In this document: positions 52,611 through 63,428 of the stretch, one piece after another | Layout: the number at the start of each line of letters is the position of its first letter | How positions within the stretch are numbered: the stretch's first letter is position 1 | Source: Lachnospiraceae bacterium | GTDB lineage: Bacteria > Bacillota > Clostridia > Lachnospirales > Lachnospiraceae | DNA length: 64,000 nucleotides | Reading direction: 5' to 3' | Assembly (NCBI GenBank): GCA_017439675.1 | Contig: JAFSIQ010000039.1 | Span: forward strand, 1-64,000 | The notes under the pieces: generated by a model | Database searches by the model: none | What the model was told of the DNA's origin: nothing | Seen by the model: only the letters and a program-made list of their open reading frames with translations | Made by a program: the position numbers and the translations under genes

Positions 52611-53735
52611 TTATATGGTATAGCGGAAGTTTTTCTCCACTACAACTTTAATCTGACCCGGTTCTGCTGTATGAATGGTATTGGCACGTAATGTGTCTCT
52701 ACTCTCAATAATACAATTCTCAATGACTGAATTATCCCCAATATGAACGTCATTCAAAATAATAGAATTGCGAATCACACAATTATTACCGACATATACC
52801 TTCTTAAACAATACAGAATTCTCAACCGTACCATTAATAATACATCCGCTTGCAATCAAGCTATTATTCACCACTGCATCCCCATTATACTTTGCTGGTG
52901 GTAAATCTTCTACCTTAGAATACACATCTGGATACTGTCTGAAGAAATAATCTCTGATATCCTTTTTCAAGAAATCCATGTTAGTCTTGAAGTAGGATTC
53001 GATTGTTCCAATATTTCTCCAATAAGAATCCATCTTATACGCATATATCTTCTTCACATTCTTATAGCGGATTAAAATATCCTTAACAAAGTCTGTTCTT
53101 CCTTCCTTTGCGCAGGACTCCAAAAGCTCGATTAGCTGTCTTCTACGGATTACATATACACCGATGGATGCTGTTGAGGTCTGTGCCACAAGTGGCTTCT
53201 CCTCAAAATCTGTAACCTGCATATCCTCGTTGTACTTAACAACGCCGAATCTGCTCACATCATCCTCTTCTGGATTGATGTCCTTACAAACAATAGTAAT
53301 ATCTGCGCCCTTCTTGATGTGCTCTTCTAACACCTTGTTGTAGTCCAACTTATAAACACCATCACCACTTGCAATTACTACATATGGTTCGTGACTATCC
53401 TTCAAAAAATTGATATTCTGATAAAGTGCATCCGCTGTACCCTGATACCAATAGCTATTGGTTGTTGTTATGGTTGGGGTGAATACATATAATCCACCTT
53501 GCTTTCTACCAAAATCCCACCACTTAGAAGAATTCAAATGCTCGTTCAAAGAACGGGAATTGTACTGTGTAAATACAGCCACCTTCTGGATATGAGAATT
53601 GGTCATATTACTCAATGTAAAGTCAATTGCACGATAGCTTCCTGTTACTGGCATCGCTGCAACTGCACGCTTAGCAGACAACTCACCCATTCTGCTACTA
53701 TTACCACCTGCTAAAATTATACCGATTGCTCTCAT
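52611..53735 (-). CDS. glgD: Glucose-1-phosphate adenylyltransferase, GlgD subunit
   Basis: A 374-residue paralog of GlgC with the nucleotidyltransferase start [20 protein letters not shown] (the GGxGxRL loop is altered), the [13 protein letters not shown] region and a carboxy-terminal left-handed beta-helix ([20 protein letters not shown]). In Firmicutes GlgD is usually a regulatory, catalytically weak subunit pairing with GlgC for ADP-glucose synthesis. The start overlaps the glgC stop (ATGA), so translation is coupled. Confidence 0.95.
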   Translation of the reverse strand: MRAIGIILAGGNSSRMGELSAKRAVAAMPVTGSYRAIDFTLSNMTNSHIQKVAVFTQYNSRSLNEHLNSSKWWDFGRKQGGLYVFTPTITTTNSYWYQGTADALYQNINFLKDSHEPYVVIASGDGVYKLDYNKVLEEHIKKGADITIVCKDINPEEDDVSRFGVVKYNEDMQVTDFEEKPLVAQTSTASIGVYVIRRRQLIELLESCAKEGRTDFVKDILIRYKNVKKIYAYKMDSYWRNIGTIESYFKTNMDFLKKDIRDYFFRQYPDVYSKVEDLPPAKYNGDAVVNNSLIASGCIINGTVENSVLFKKVYVGNNCVIRNSIILNDVHIGDNSVIENCIIESRDTLRANTIHTAEPGQIKVVVEKNFRYTI

Positions 53736-55006
53736 GCTAAGTCACCTACCTTTATCAAACTAGAACCACTCTTTAACAATCCGTCCGGATACTCAGAAAG
53801 TTCGGTAGGACCATGAATTGCAGTATTCTTACCAACCTTAACGTTGTCCGGAATAGTAGAATTCTCACCGATTGTAACAAGACCAAAGGAATAAATCTGT
53901 GGCTTGTACTCGTTCTCAGCCTCTTCTCCTACACCTAATTCAACATTCTTTCCAACTGTAACATTCTCAGCAATAATCGCTTTGTTCACAATTGCACCTT
54001 CTGCAATTACAGTGTTATTCATAATAATGGAGTCCTTAACAACTGCACCCTTTCCGATAGTTACACCAGAACCAATCACACAATGGCTAACCTCTCCGTA
54101 AACCTCTGTTCCTTCACCTACAATACTCTCTGTGACAGTTCCTGACTCATCAATATACTGAGGAGGTAAAATATCACTCTTGGTATAGATTCTCCAGAAC
54201 TCTTCGTATAAATTGAATTCAGGAATAATATCAACCAATTCCATGTTAGCTTCCCAATAAGAACCAAGAGTTCCAACATCCTTCCAATAACCCTTAAAGT
54301 CATATGCCACAACCTTAGCACCATTCTCATGACAATGTGGAATAATGTGCTTACCGAAGTCACAGGATGGAACATCCTTAAGCTCCTGTAAAGCGTCTTT
54401 CAAAATACTCCACTTAAAGATGTAAATACCCATGGAAGCTTTATTACTTCTAGGTTTCTCTGGCTTTTCTTCAAACTCCTGAATCACACCATCACCATCT
54501 GTAATTACTACACCGAAACGGCTTGCTTCCTCCATCGGAACCTCGTATGTAGCGAGGGTAATATCTGCTCCCATTGTCTTGTGATGATCTAACATCACCT
54601 CATAATCCATCTTGTAGATGTGATCGCCGGATAAAATGAGAACATACTCCGGATTGTAGTAATCAATATACTCCAAATTCTGATAAATCGCATTTGCTGT
54701 ACCTGTATACCACTGACTATTGGTACTCTTCTCATAAGGCGGCAATACAGTCACACCACCAATACTACGATCCAAATCCCACGGAATACCAATTCCGATA
54801 TGCTGATTCAATCGAAGTGGTCTATACTGTGTCAAAACACCTACCGTATCGATACCTGAATTGATACAGTTACTGAGTGGGAAATCTATAATCTTATATT
54901 TTCCACCAAAGGCAACTGCCGGCTTCGCAAGATTCGATGTAAGCACTCCAAGTCTGCTGCCCTGTCCACCAGCCAATAGCATGGCTATCATTTCTTTCTT
55001 AATCAT
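53732..55006 (-). CDS. glgC: Glucose-1-phosphate adenylyltransferase, catalytic subunit
   Basis: Makes ADP-glucose for glycogen. The 424-residue protein has the catalytic loop [20 protein letters not shown], the substrate-binding GTANAIYQN and [10 protein letters not shown], the [10 protein letters not shown]-type [20 protein letters not shown] segment and a beta-helix domain ([20 protein letters not shown]). GGGGTGACACT precedes the ATG, and a TATAAT -10 lies at 55039-55044. It is followed by glgD with a 4 bp overlap, but other glg genes are not in the window. Confidence 0.96.
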   Translation of the reverse strand: MIKKEMIAMLLAGGQGSRLGVLTSNLAKPAVAFGGKYKIIDFPLSNCINSGIDTVGVLTQYRPLRLNQHIGIGIPWDLDRSIGGVTVLPPYEKSTNSQWYTGTANAIYQNLEYIDYYNPEYVLILSGDHIYKMDYEVMLDHHKTMGADITLATYEVPMEEASRFGVVITDGDGVIQEFEEKPEKPRSNKASMGIYIFKWSILKDALQELKDVPSCDFGKHIIPHCHENGAKVVAYDFKGYWKDVGTLGSYWEANMELVDIIPEFNLYEEFWRIYTKSDILPPQYIDESGTVTESIVGEGTEVYGEVSHCVIGSGVTIGKGAVVKDSIIMNNTVIAEGAIVNKAIIAENVTVGKNVELGVGEEAENEYKPQIYSFGLVTIGENSTIPDNVKVGKNTAIHGPTELSEYPDGLLKSGSSLIKVGDLA

Positions 55007-55081
55007 AGTGTCACCCCTTTATGCAAGATATGTGTCTAATTATAACATTAAACTGCGAAAATTAAAAGATTTTTTAGTGAT

Positions 55082-55111
55082 TTTACCAAAAATTACACCA
55101 TTTTTGGTAAA
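55082..55111. promoter_or_regulatory. 12 bp palindrome upstream of glgC
   Basis: TTTACCAAAAAT (55082-55093) and ATTTTTGGTAAA (55100-55111) form a perfect inverted repeat with a 6 bp spacer about 40 bp upstream of the glgC -10 box. It could be an operator for glgCD or a weak terminator of the asparaginase gene, whose end is 100 bp away. Confidence 0.5.
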
Positions 55112-55211
55112 TTTTTCATCAAAATTTAACTTTTCGCGCATTCTCTTTTGTCTTTTTTATGCTTTTTCGTCAATTTTTTATCAATTTTGCACAATCCCAT
55201 TTTTTTACAAT

Positions 55212-56228
55212 TCAGTAAATCCAATCCTCCGCCACAGAATTTCGCATAATTTGACACATTTCCATACCATTACTTAACGTCAACCACAGCTTACAATACT
55301 GTGCTACCCATGCACTGGTATGCAAACATACAATGCCTAATTGTTGATATTCTTTGACCGTTTCATAGGCAATCTCTCCTGTCAACAGACCGGAAAGAAA
55401 AATTGGTATATTTCTTTGTTTTGCTTCTTCTGCAAAACACCTTAACTCCTCCCCGATACAAATTGTTCCAGAATGATAGCTTCCATGAAGAATGACCTTG
55501 GTATAATCTGATATCTTCGGGTAATGCATACCCACTTGTGGATGTATCACCATAATACCATCTGCCACATCTGAAAGATTGACCTTCTCCCCCTCTTCAA
55601 ACAGAGAAGGTCGTCCCTCTTTCACATCATATGCAGGGTTTGCAATATAATTACTATTTTCAAAACGACCATACCATGAATCCAACACACTTGCCACCTT
55701 GTCTGAATAAGGAATTGCCGGTTGTAATCTTGTAGCGCGATGAATAGTCGGATACTCTCCCCTATTGCAATAGCTTACAAACACACCCTTACCATGCTTT
55801 CCTCTGATAAATTCCACCGCATACTGAAAATTAATAAGTCCATTGGCTCGTTCATCCTCTAACACATAATTACTAGACACCACTACAATCGGTATCATTG
55901 CATTTCCAAACACATACCCTAGCACAGCAGAACCATACTGCAACGTGTCAGTTCCATGGGTCACAATAATACCACCTAATTTTTCTTCCTTTGCGCTCTC
56001 CAAAACCTCTTGTATTGTTTCAATAAGTAGACATAGATTCTTTGCCCCTAAATTCTCACTTAATATCCGATAAGGCTCTCTCACAGAAAATTCCACATCT
56101 GCGTCAAACTGTTCTTGATACAGCTTCAACACTCGAAATGCAGTTTCCCGCTTAGGACCAATATAGCCACTCGCATCTAGCGTACTCCCAATCGTCCCTC
56201 CGGTAAATATAGTACATATTTTCATCAT
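55212..56228 (-). CDS. ansA: L-asparaginase family protein
   Basis: Amidohydrolase expected to release ammonia from asparagine; 338 residues. Both catalytic threonine motifs are visible: KICTIFTGGTIGSTLDASGY at the start and GGIIVTHGTDTLQYGSAVLG at ~85. The carboxy-terminal dimerisation lobe (GSYHSGTICIGEEL) is present. There is no signal peptide, so a cytoplasmic type I enzyme is likely. The start could be either of two adjacent ATG codons; a GGAGGTG-like site precedes them. Confidence 0.92.
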   Translation of the reverse strand: MMKICTIFTGGTIGSTLDASGYIGPKRETAFRVLKLYQEQFDADVEFSVREPYRILSENLGAKNLCLLIETIQEVLESAKEEKLGGIIVTHGTDTLQYGSAVLGYVFGNAMIPIVVVSSNYVLEDERANGLINFQYAVEFIRGKHGKGVFVSYCNRGEYPTIHRATRLQPAIPYSDKVASVLDSWYGRFENSNYIANPAYDVKEGRPSLFEEGEKVNLSDVADGIMVIHPQVGMHYPKISDYTKVILHGSYHSGTICIGEELRCFAEEAKQRNIPIFLSGLLTGEIAYETVKEYQQLGIVCLHTSAWVAQYCKLWLTLSNGMEMCQIMRNSVAEDWIY

Positions 56229-56306
56229 CTATATGTTTCACCTCCCGCTTTTACAAAACAATAAAATCCCTTCTTAAAGCATTAAGATTCTTTCCATTGA
56301 TAGAAA

Positions 56307-56336
56307 GAAAGCCCCGAGCTTATCGCCGAGGCTTTC
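56307..56336 (-). terminator. Terminator of the chemoreceptor gene
   Basis: GAAAGCCCCG (56307-56316) pairs with CGAGGCTTTC (56327-56336), with one wobble or mismatch position, followed on the minus strand by TTTCT. Confidence 0.7.
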
Positions 56337-56395
56337 TTCATCTTACTATCTCTCAGATTACAAGGTTCACATCCTGTATCACATCTTATATTGGC

Positions 56396-58090
56396 TTACT
56401 CCAAACGAAAATTGCTCATAGTGCCTGCAATGTTATCCGCCAGCGCTTTCAATGATTCTGCAGCCTGCGTCACACCATTGAAGCTTTCTGCAACCTCTGT
56501 AGTAGCTGCTGAAGTTTCTTCCGTACTTGCTGCATTTTCCTCTGCCACAGCAGATAAGCTTTCTACCACTGCAATAATCTCATCCTTTGCCTGATTCAAC
56601 TGTACACTCTGCTGTTCAATAGAAGCAATTGCCTCTACTGAATTCTCTATTGCCTGAATCACCTGCTCTACTACTCTCTGAGTATCCTCTACGTTCTTGC
56701 TCTGTGAAAGCACAATCTCTCTAACACGAGCCATGGTCTCAACCGCCTGGTTAGAATCGTCAATCAACTCATTCACCATAGTGGCAATAGACTCAGTAGA
56801 CGCACCTGATTGTTCTGCCAAGTGCTGAATCTCGTTAGCAACAACGGCAAATCCTCTTCCCTGTTCTCCTGCTCTTGCTGCTTCGATCGAAGCGTTAAGC
56901 GACAGCAAATTCGTCTCATCGGAAATATTACTAATGATATTGGTAGCTGCGCGAATGCCCAAGGAAGACTCATTCGTGCGATTCGTCTGGTTATAAATCA
57001 ACTCAATGGCATCAATCACTTCTCGGTTGATATGCATTAATTCCTCTAGGGACTTAGTTGCCTTTTCACTAGATTCTCTCATAATGCGGGCATTGTCATT
57101 CAAATCATCAATGTTACGATTGGTTGCCTCTAACATATCACCCATAATTGTAACATTCTCAGAAGCACGAATTGCATCCTTTGCCTGTGCTGTAGCACCA
57201 TCCGCAATTTCATTCACTGCACGGTCAACACCATCTACTGTAACTAACGTCGCCTGTGCTGTATCATCCAAAGACACTGCTGAATTCAACAATTCACTGG
57301 CATGCCCATTGATATCTTCAATAATAAAGCGAAGTTCATTCTTCATCCCATCTACCGCTCTACAAAGTCCGCCAATTTCATCATTGCGATGCAAATAGCT
57401 ACTGTTCAACTCCACAGTCAGCTCACCAGCCGCAACCGCCTTAACAGCTCTTTCTGCCTCCTGTAACGCCATGGTAATGTTGCTCGAAGAAAAAATACCA
57501 ATAACTACTCCAATTACAATAACAATAACCGTAGTAATCAACAACACCTTCATAATTGCATTAAAGGTTGCTAATCCTTCATCATGCGGCAATCCTGCAA
57601 ACACCATACCGATCGCTTCATTCGTTCCCTCCTGGAACACCGGAACATAATATCCGTAAAAATCCAGTCCGTTAACCAATACATGTGTGGAAAACATCGT
57701 CTCACCTTTATTCAACACAGTTTCAATTACTTCATCGGACGCGTCAGTACCTACAATTCGTTCGCCCTTGTCATTCTTTACCGAAGTCATAAATCTAGTC
57801 TTTCCATAGAAGAAAGTAACATCTACTCCTCCGTCTGCCTTGATGGAATCTGCAATCGCCTCAGAGTGGGAAATATCATACTCACCTTTCCATACAGACC
57901 CATCTTCCTTCTGTTCATATGCACCTTCATTCTGTTCCAAGGCTGCCAAATAGGTATACACAACACCCTTCAAGGTGCGCTCTGTATCCTTATCGACGTC
58001 TGCTCGTATAACTGTAAGAGTCAAAACCATAATTGCAATTCCCATCAATAAAATCGGAGCAATCGCAATTCCCATAAGTCTTTTCTTCAT
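56396..58090 (-). CDS. Methyl-accepting chemotaxis protein
   Basis: A 564-residue transmembrane chemoreceptor: membrane helix ~8-28, extracytoplasmic sensor (sCache-like, with [20 protein letters not shown]) to ~182, helix ~185-206, HAMP at ~208-262, then the signalling hairpin. The tip reads [20 protein letters not shown] followed by [13 protein letters not shown], the highly conserved CheA/CheW-binding region. GGGGGG precedes the ATG by 7 nt, and a good promoter lies at 58166-58194. No other chemotaxis genes are near. The ligand is unknown. Confidence 0.96.
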   Translation of the reverse strand: MKKRLMGIAIAPILLMGIAIMVLTLTVIRADVDKDTERTLKGVVYTYLAALEQNEGAYEQKEDGSVWKGEYDISHSEAIADSIKADGGVDVTFFYGKTRFMTSVKNDKGERIVGTDASDEVIETVLNKGETMFSTHVLVNGLDFYGYYVPVFQEGTNEAIGMVFAGLPHDEGLATFNAIMKVLLITTVIVIVIGVVIGIFSSSNITMALQEAERAVKAVAAGELTVELNSSYLHRNDEIGGLCRAVDGMKNELRFIIEDINGHASELLNSAVSLDDTAQATLVTVDGVDRAVNEIADGATAQAKDAIRASENVTIMGDMLEATNRNIDDLNDNARIMRESSEKATKSLEELMHINREVIDAIELIYNQTNRTNESSLGIRAATNIISNISDETNLLSLNASIEAARAGEQGRGFAVVANEIQHLAEQSGASTESIATMVNELIDDSNQAVETMARVREIVLSQSKNVEDTQRVVEQVIQAIENSVEAIASIEQQSVQLNQAKDEIIAVVESLSAVAEENAASTEETSAATTEVAESFNGVTQAAESLKALADNIAGTMSNFRLE

Positions 58091-58165
58091 TTGTTAACCC
58101 CCCTATTCTATCCTTTGTTTTTAATTCTTTCATCCATATTGTTCATCACAAACTATACTTCTTTC

Positions 58166-58201
58166 ATTATACCAATCTCATATACCTTTCGCAAGCGAAA
58201 T
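58166..58201 (-). promoter_or_regulatory. Promoter of the chemoreceptor gene with palindrome
   Basis: TTGCGA (58189-58194), 17 bp, TATAAT (58166-58171) on the minus strand. The perfect palindrome TTTCGC-AA-GCGAAA (about 58188-58201) overlaps the -35 box, which would suit a regulator, and sits directly downstream of ftsH. Confidence 0.7.
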
Positions 58202-58211
58202 ATATGAATAT

Positions 58212-60155
58212 TTAGGCTTCCGTCTCCTGTGTACTTTCCTCAGTTACATGTTCATTAGACTCTTCACTCTCTTCCTTGGCTTCTTTCAAGGTTTCTCCAG
58301 TAAGCTCCTTGTAAATCTTAATAAATTCTTTACCCGTAATATTTTCCTTCTCAATCAGGAACTGAGCCAATGCGTCCAGCACATCCTCCTTTTCCTTCAA
58401 CAGCTTATATGCCTTATCGTAGGATGCCTTAATAATCGCACGCACTTCATCATCTATTTTAGTTGCGGTTTCCTCCGAACAATTCAATGCCAGGCTACCG
58501 TCTAAATAACGGTTCTGTACGGATTCTAGCGCAACCATACCGAAAGTATCCGACATACCGTAAATGGTAATCATTCGTCTTGCCATATTGGTTGCCTGTT
58601 CGATATCATTGGACGCACCAGTAGTAACTGACGGGAACTTAATTGCTTCCGCTGCACGTCCTGCAAGAAATGTTACAATGTCCGCTTCCATCTCTGCCTT
58701 TGTACTCAAATATTTTTCTTCCTCTGGAACCTGCATAACATAACCAAGGGTTCCCATCGTTCTTGGAATAATAGTAATCTTTTGCACTGGCTCCGTATGC
58801 TTTTGCAATGCAACACAAAGCGCGTGACCAGTCTCATGATAAGCAACTACTTCCTTTTCCTTCTTACTTAAGATTCGGTCTTTCTTTTCTTTACCGGCAA
58901 ACACAACCTCCACTGATTCAAACAAATCAGCCTGGTTCACAAATTCTCTTCCTGCCTTTACCGCAGCCAACGCTGCCTCGTTAATAATATTGGCAAGGTC
59001 TGCGCCTACCGCACCGGATGTGGCCAAAGCCAATTCTTTAAAATCAACTGTTTCGTCCATCTTTACATTCTTAGAATGTACCTTTAACGTCTCGATTCTA
59101 CCTTTCAAATCTGGTTTTTCCACAATAACACGTCTGTCGAAACGTCCTGGACGTAACAAGGCCTTATCTAATACTTCTGGTCTGTTGGTGGCTGCAAGAA
59201 TCACGATACCCTTGGAGGTGTCAAATCCATCCATTTCTGATAACAACTGATTCAAGGTCTGCTCGCGTTCCGAATCACCACCACCGTACTTACTATCACG
59301 ACTTCTACCAATCGCATCAATCTCGTCAATGAAAATGATACAAGGAGCCATAGAACTTGCCTGCTTAAACAAATCTCTCACGCGGGAAGCTCCCACACCC
59401 ACATAAAGCTCTACAAAATCCGAACCAGACAATGAGAAAAATGGTACATTTGCCTCTCCTGCAACTGCCTTGGCAAGCAAAGTCTTACCGGTTCCTGGTG
59501 GGCCTACCAACAAAGCACCCTTCGGAAGTTTTGCACCAATGGCCAGATACTTCTTCGGGTTGTGAAGAAAGTCTACCATCTCTTTCAAAGACTCCTTGGA
59601 TTCTTCCTGACCCGCCACATCCGCAAAGGTCACACCGGTTTCTTTCTCTACATACATCTTGGCATTGCTTTTACCAACGCCCATCATTCCGCCACCCTTG
59701 CTCATAGAGCGCATAAATAGCCATATCACCAGATAAAACAAGCCAATCATAAGCACCCAGGATATAATATTCCCCAAAATAGCTGAATTGCTCTCATCAA
59801 TGGCGGTATAATCCAATTCACCTTTTTCCTTCGCCTCTTCTAGTCGGTCCACCAAATACAGGTCGGAAATTCTGGTACAGTAGTATACCGTCTCCCGCTT
59901 AGATTCACCTTCATCCTTCGCAATCACCTCAATGCTAGAACCGTAGATTTTCACCATTTCCACCGTTCCCTCATCTAACATATCCAAAAACTGACCATAG
60001 GATATCTCCTTGCGATTACTTTCCTGAATCCTGGTAAAGGTGTAGAAGAAAAGAAGGGTCAAACCTATTGATATAATTAACATTACAACAATATTACGGT
60101 TTGGTGCCTTCTTGTTATTCTGTTGGTTATTCTGCTGATTGTTATTCTCTTCCAA
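58212..60155 (-). CDS. ftsH: ATP-dependent zinc metalloprotease FtsH
   Basis: Membrane-bound AAA+ protease for membrane-protein quality control, 647 residues. After an Asn/Gln-rich start come two membrane helices at ~22-42 and ~128-148 around the small extracytoplasmic domain. Walker [19 protein letters not shown] lies at ~218, Walker [12 protein letters not shown], the [23 protein letters not shown] and the zinc site HETGH at ~435. The tail is Glu-rich. The promoter lies at 60264-60292. Confidence 0.97.
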   Translation of the reverse strand: MEENNNQQNNQQNNKKAPNRNIVVMLIISIGLTLLFFYTFTRIQESNRKEISYGQFLDMLDEGTVEMVKIYGSSIEVIAKDEGESKRETVYYCTRISDLYLVDRLEEAKEKGELDYTAIDESNSAILGNIISWVLMIGLFYLVIWLFMRSMSKGGGMMGVGKSNAKMYVEKETGVTFADVAGQEESKESLKEMVDFLHNPKKYLAIGAKLPKGALLVGPPGTGKTLLAKAVAGEANVPFFSLSGSDFVELYVGVGASRVRDLFKQASSMAPCIIFIDEIDAIGRSRDSKYGGGDSEREQTLNQLLSEMDGFDTSKGIVILAATNRPEVLDKALLRPGRFDRRVIVEKPDLKGRIETLKVHSKNVKMDETVDFKELALATSGAVGADLANIINEAALAAVKAGREFVNQADLFESVEVVFAGKEKKDRILSKKEKEVVAYHETGHALCVALQKHTEPVQKITIIPRTMGTLGYVMQVPEEEKYLSTKAEMEADIVTFLAGRAAEAIKFPSVTTGASNDIEQATNMARRMITIYGMSDTFGMVALESVQNRYLDGSLALNCSEETATKIDDEVRAIIKASYDKAYKLLKEKEDVLDALAQFLIEKENITGKEFIKIYKELTGETLKEAKEESEESNEHVTEESTQETEA

Positions 60156-60522
60156 AATACTTTCCTCCTAAAATAATCTATTTCTAATCCTTGCGGAAAA
60201 TTTGCAACTCTATACAGACAATATTCCTTCCATCTGTTTCTTCTTTATTGCACAACACTTGCTATTATATCGGCATTTCAATAAATAAGCAATTCCATTT
60301 TCGTGTAGATTGTGTGAATCCTTCTTTATATTAACCAACTGTTTAGAACTCCATTCGGAAATGCTTCGCATTTATTTCATACTTTCTCTCCAAATACTAT
60401 TATTATAAATTTTACTTTTTTTCACATACTAATTACTGAATTTATTGCGCCATTAAAACGAACTTTAAACACAACAAACAACGTATCACGCCAATGCACA
60501 AACTATATATGGAGGTTTTTTC
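60156..60522. other. Divergent intergenic region ftsH/DUF421
   Basis: No gene is visible in these 367 bp. They contain the ftsH promoter (60264-60292) and an AT-rich stretch leading to the DUF421 gene, for which I see no confident promoter. Confidence 0.6.
60264..60292 (-). promoter_or_regulatory. Promoter of ftsH
   Basis: TTGCTT (60287-60292), 17 bp, TATAAT (60264-60269) on the minus strand; a leader of about 100 nt precedes the ftsH start codon. Confidence 0.75.
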
Positions 60523-61230
60523 ATGGAATATATCACTATTTTTTGTCAGGCACTTTTTTCAGCTATAGCTCTGCTTCTACTCACCAAGCTTATGGGCGCA
60601 AGACAGGTTTCTCATCTCAGTATGTTTGATTACATTAACAGCATTACTATAGGTTCTATTGCCGCAGAAATGGCAACGAATTCAGAAGGGGATTATCTGA
60701 AAGCTCTGACTGCCATGGTCACCTACACTCTTTTTGTCATTTTTCTTTCCAAAATCAGTCAAAAATCTATTCCTCTTCGCCGCCTCATTAATGGAAAAGC
60801 CGTTGTTCTTTATATGCATGGTGAGCTTTACCGGGAAAACTTAAAAAAGGCAAAAATGGAAGTGGATGAATTTTTAACGGAATGCCGTATCAACGGATAT
60901 TTTGATCTATCGCAGGTAGAAGCCGTCATTCTAGAACCGAATGGAAAAATCAGCATTTTACCCGTCACAGAAAACAAGCCTGCCACAGCAAAGGACCTTG
61001 GCATTACTCCCACTCAGGAAGAAATGTTTGCCAATGTCATTGTGGATGGGCAAATATTAGACTATAACCTTACTCACATCGGATATGACCAAAAATGGCT
61101 TCAATCCCAACTTTCTGTCCATAACATCAAAGATATTGAGGATGTTTTTCTCGCAATCTGCGATAGACAAGGTCACTTCCATGCATACAAAAAAATAAAT
61201 CAGGCAATTGACAAGGACATACTAGGATAA
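60523..61230 (+). CDS. DUF421 membrane protein (YetF-like)
   Basis: A 235-residue protein with three membrane helices in the first ~80 residues and a soluble carboxy-terminal domain. Hallmarks are LLLTKLMGARQVSHLSMFDY, INSITIGSIAAEMA and the cytoplasmic segment LTECRINGYFDLSQVEAVIL, EPNGKISILP. The family includes B. subtilis YetF and YdfS; the function is unknown, possibly sporulation- or envelope-related. GGAGG precedes the ATG. Confidence 0.92.
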   Translation: MEYITIFCQALFSAIALLLLTKLMGARQVSHLSMFDYINSITIGSIAAEMATNSEGDYLKALTAMVTYTLFVIFLSKISQKSIPLRRLINGKAVVLYMHGELYRENLKKAKMEVDEFLTECRINGYFDLSQVEAVILEPNGKISILPVTENKPATAKDLGITPTQEEMFANVIVDGQILDYNLTHIGYDQKWLQSQLSVHNIKDIEDVFLAICDRQGHFHAYKKINQAIDKDILG

Positions 61231-61368
61231 TTTGAAGGGGTTTTTCTTGACAAATATAGAAAAAATAATAAACTATTGTATAGGTGTGTTTACACTATTA
61301 TATGTGGTATTGCAAACGACATTTGTGACCACTGCAATCCTAACACTATGGAAAGGAATATCAAAAAT

Positions 61369-62628
61369 ATGAAAACACCATTTGTCAACAAGGAACAGCT
61401 CGAGACAATCTGTAAGGAATATCCTACCCCATTCCATCTCTATGATGAGAAGGGAATTCGCGAAAATGCAAGAAATCTTCAGAAGGCATTTTCCTGGAAT
61501 CCAGGTTATAAAGAGTACTTTGCAGTAAAGGCAACGCCCAACCCAACCATTCTTCGCATTTTAAAGGAGGAGGGTTGCGGAACAGACTGTTCTTCTTATA
61601 CAGAATTGATGATGTCAGACCGCTGCGGTTTTTCTGGAGATAACATTATGTTTTCCTCCAACGAAACACCGGCAGAGGATTTCGTTTTGGCTGCAAAGCT
61701 TGGTGCAACTATCAACTTAGACGACATCACGCACATTGATTTTCTAAAAGAGACCATCGGCGAGATTCCAAAACGCATCAGTTGCCGTTACAATCCCGGT
61801 GGCAAATTTGCCGTTGCCAACACAATTATGGATAATCCGGGTGATGCCAAGTACGGACTTACCCGTCCTCAGATGACAGAGGCATTTAAGAAATTAAAGG
61901 AGCTTGGAGCAGAAGAATTCGGTATGCACGCATTTCTTGCCAGCAATACTGTAACCAACGACTACTATCCAACCCTTGCTAAGATTTTGTTTGAGACTGC
62001 CGTGGAATTGAAAAACGAAACCGGCGTTCACATTACATTTATCAACCTATCCGGGGGTATCGGTATTCCATACACCCCAGACAAGGAACCAAATGATATT
62101 CTTGCCATTGGCGAAGGCGTTCGCAAGGCATACGAAGAAGTCCTTGTACCTGCCGGCATGGGAGATGTTGCCATCTATACTGAGCTTGGACGTTTTATGC
62201 TTGCTCCATATGGACATTTAGTGACAAAAGCAATTCACGAAAAACACACACACAAAGAATACATCGGTGTGGATGCCTGTGCGGTAAATCTCATGCGTCC
62301 AGCTATGTATGGTGCTTATCATCACATCACAGTTATGGGAAAAGAGAATGCCCCTGCTACACATACATATGATGTAGTAGGTTCTCTCTGCGAAAACAAC
62401 GACAAATTCGCCATCGACCGCCAATTACCAGAAATTGAAAAGGGGGATTTGTTGGTAATTCACGATACCGGTGCCCACGGCTTTGCAATGGGCTACAGCT
62501 ACAATGGTAAGTTGAAGTCCTCCGAAATTCTTCTTCGTGAGGACGGAAGTACCACCATGATTCGACGTGCAGAGACACCAGAAGATTATTTTGCCACCTT
62601 GGAAAATTTTTGGGATGTGGAGTTATAA
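61369..62628 (+). CDS. lysA: Diaminopimelate decarboxylase
   Basis: PLP enzyme that forms lysine from meso-diaminopimelate. The 419-residue protein has the cofactor lysine in EYFAVKATPNPTILR, the GTDCSSYTELMMSDRCGFSG strand, the glycine loop NLSGGIGIPYTPDKEP, TELGRFMLAPYGHL and the catalytic cysteine in VVGSLCENNDKFA. The start at 61369 has GGAAAGGAA upstream; the longer ORF start at 61276 lacks a site and falls in the probable leader. The upstream gap has a TTGACA at 61249 but no clear -10, and no lysine riboswitch is evident. Confidence 0.95.
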   Translation: MKTPFVNKEQLETICKEYPTPFHLYDEKGIRENARNLQKAFSWNPGYKEYFAVKATPNPTILRILKEEGCGTDCSSYTELMMSDRCGFSGDNIMFSSNETPAEDFVLAAKLGATINLDDITHIDFLKETIGEIPKRISCRYNPGGKFAVANTIMDNPGDAKYGLTRPQMTEAFKKLKELGAEEFGMHAFLASNTVTNDYYPTLAKILFETAVELKNETGVHITFINLSGGIGIPYTPDKEPNDILAIGEGVRKAYEEVLVPAGMGDVAIYTELGRFMLAPYGHLVTKAIHEKHTHKEYIGVDACAVNLMRPAMYGAYHHITVMGKENAPATHTYDVVGSLCENNDKFAIDRQLPEIEKGDLLVIHDTGAHGFAMGYSYNGKLKSSEILLREDGSTTMIRRAETPEDYFATLENFWDVEL

Positions 62629-62702
62629 TATTATACTAATGAAAATATCGGTATTATAAGAGATTACGAATACCGACGAATATACTCTAGGAGGGATACA
62701 CA

Positions 62703-63428
62703 ATGGCAAAACGATTGATTTTAATGATGCTTCGCAACTTCTTTTATTTACCATATGTGTTTGTTAGTCTATTGCGCTATGCCAAGAACGACAACATCAG
62801 CGAAGAGAAGAAATATAAACTAATCCGATTAATTGGCAACCGCGGATGCAAATGCGGTAACGTGAATGTACATGGATATGGATTAGAGAACCTACCTAAG
62901 GAATCCGGATACATTATGTATCCAAATCACCAAGGGCTATTTGATGTAATGGGATGGGTACACCTCAATCCAACTCCATTTGCAGTTGTTATCAAAAAGG
63001 AAGCTTATAATGTATTTATGTTACGCCAGATTATTCAAACCATGGGCGGTTTATTTATGGACCGCGAGGACCCAAGAGAGGGATTGAAGGTTATCAATGA
63101 AGTGGCAGAACAGGTAAAAGCTGGTCGTAACTACTTAATTTTCCCAGAGGGAACCCGTTCAAAAATGGGAAACAAAATGGGAGAGTTCAAAAGTGGAAGC
63201 TTTAAAGCGGCCACTAAGGCAAAATGCCCAATCGTGCCAATGGCAATTATCGATTCTTACTTGCCATTTGACACCAATTCCATCCGCAAGGTAGATGTGC
63301 AAATTCACGTATTGCCACCAATCCCTTATGAGGAATACAAGGGCATGAAAACAGCAGAAATCGCAGATATGGTAAAGGCACACATCGAAAAGGTGATTGC
63401 AGAAAATGAACACAACTTTGAAAACTAG
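62703..63428 (+). CDS. plsC: 1-acyl-sn-glycerol-3-phosphate acyltransferase
   Basis: Forms phosphatidic acid in phospholipid synthesis. The 241-residue protein has a hydrophobic amino-terminal anchor, the HX4D motif in YPNHQGLFDVMGW, GGLFMDREDPREGL, FPEGTRSKMGN and VPMAIIDSY. AGGAGGGA precedes the ATG. The gene overlaps the next one (hydE) by 23 bp, so the two are probably translated together although their functions are unrelated. Confidence 0.95.
   Translation: MAKRLILMMLRNFFYLPYVFVSLLRYAKNDNISEEKKYKLIRLIGNRGCKCGNVNVHGYGLENLPKESGYIMYPNHQGLFDVMGWVHLNPTPFAVVIKKEAYNVFMLRQIIQTMGGLFMDREDPREGLKVINEVAEQVKAGRNYLIFPEGTRSKMGNKMGEFKSGSFKAATKAKCPIVPMAIIDSYLPFDTNSIRKVDVQIHVLPPIPYEEYKGMKTAEIADMVKAHIEKVIAENEHNFEN

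Noticed and set aside
61276-61368. Longer lysA with a Cys-rich amino terminus
   Set aside because: No ribosome binding site at the upstream ATG, while GGAAAGGAA precedes the internal ATG at 61369, which matches the usual family start.
61231-61368. Lysine riboswitch ahead of lysA
   Set aside because: The region is too short, AT-rich, and shows none of the expected paired arms or a terminator.
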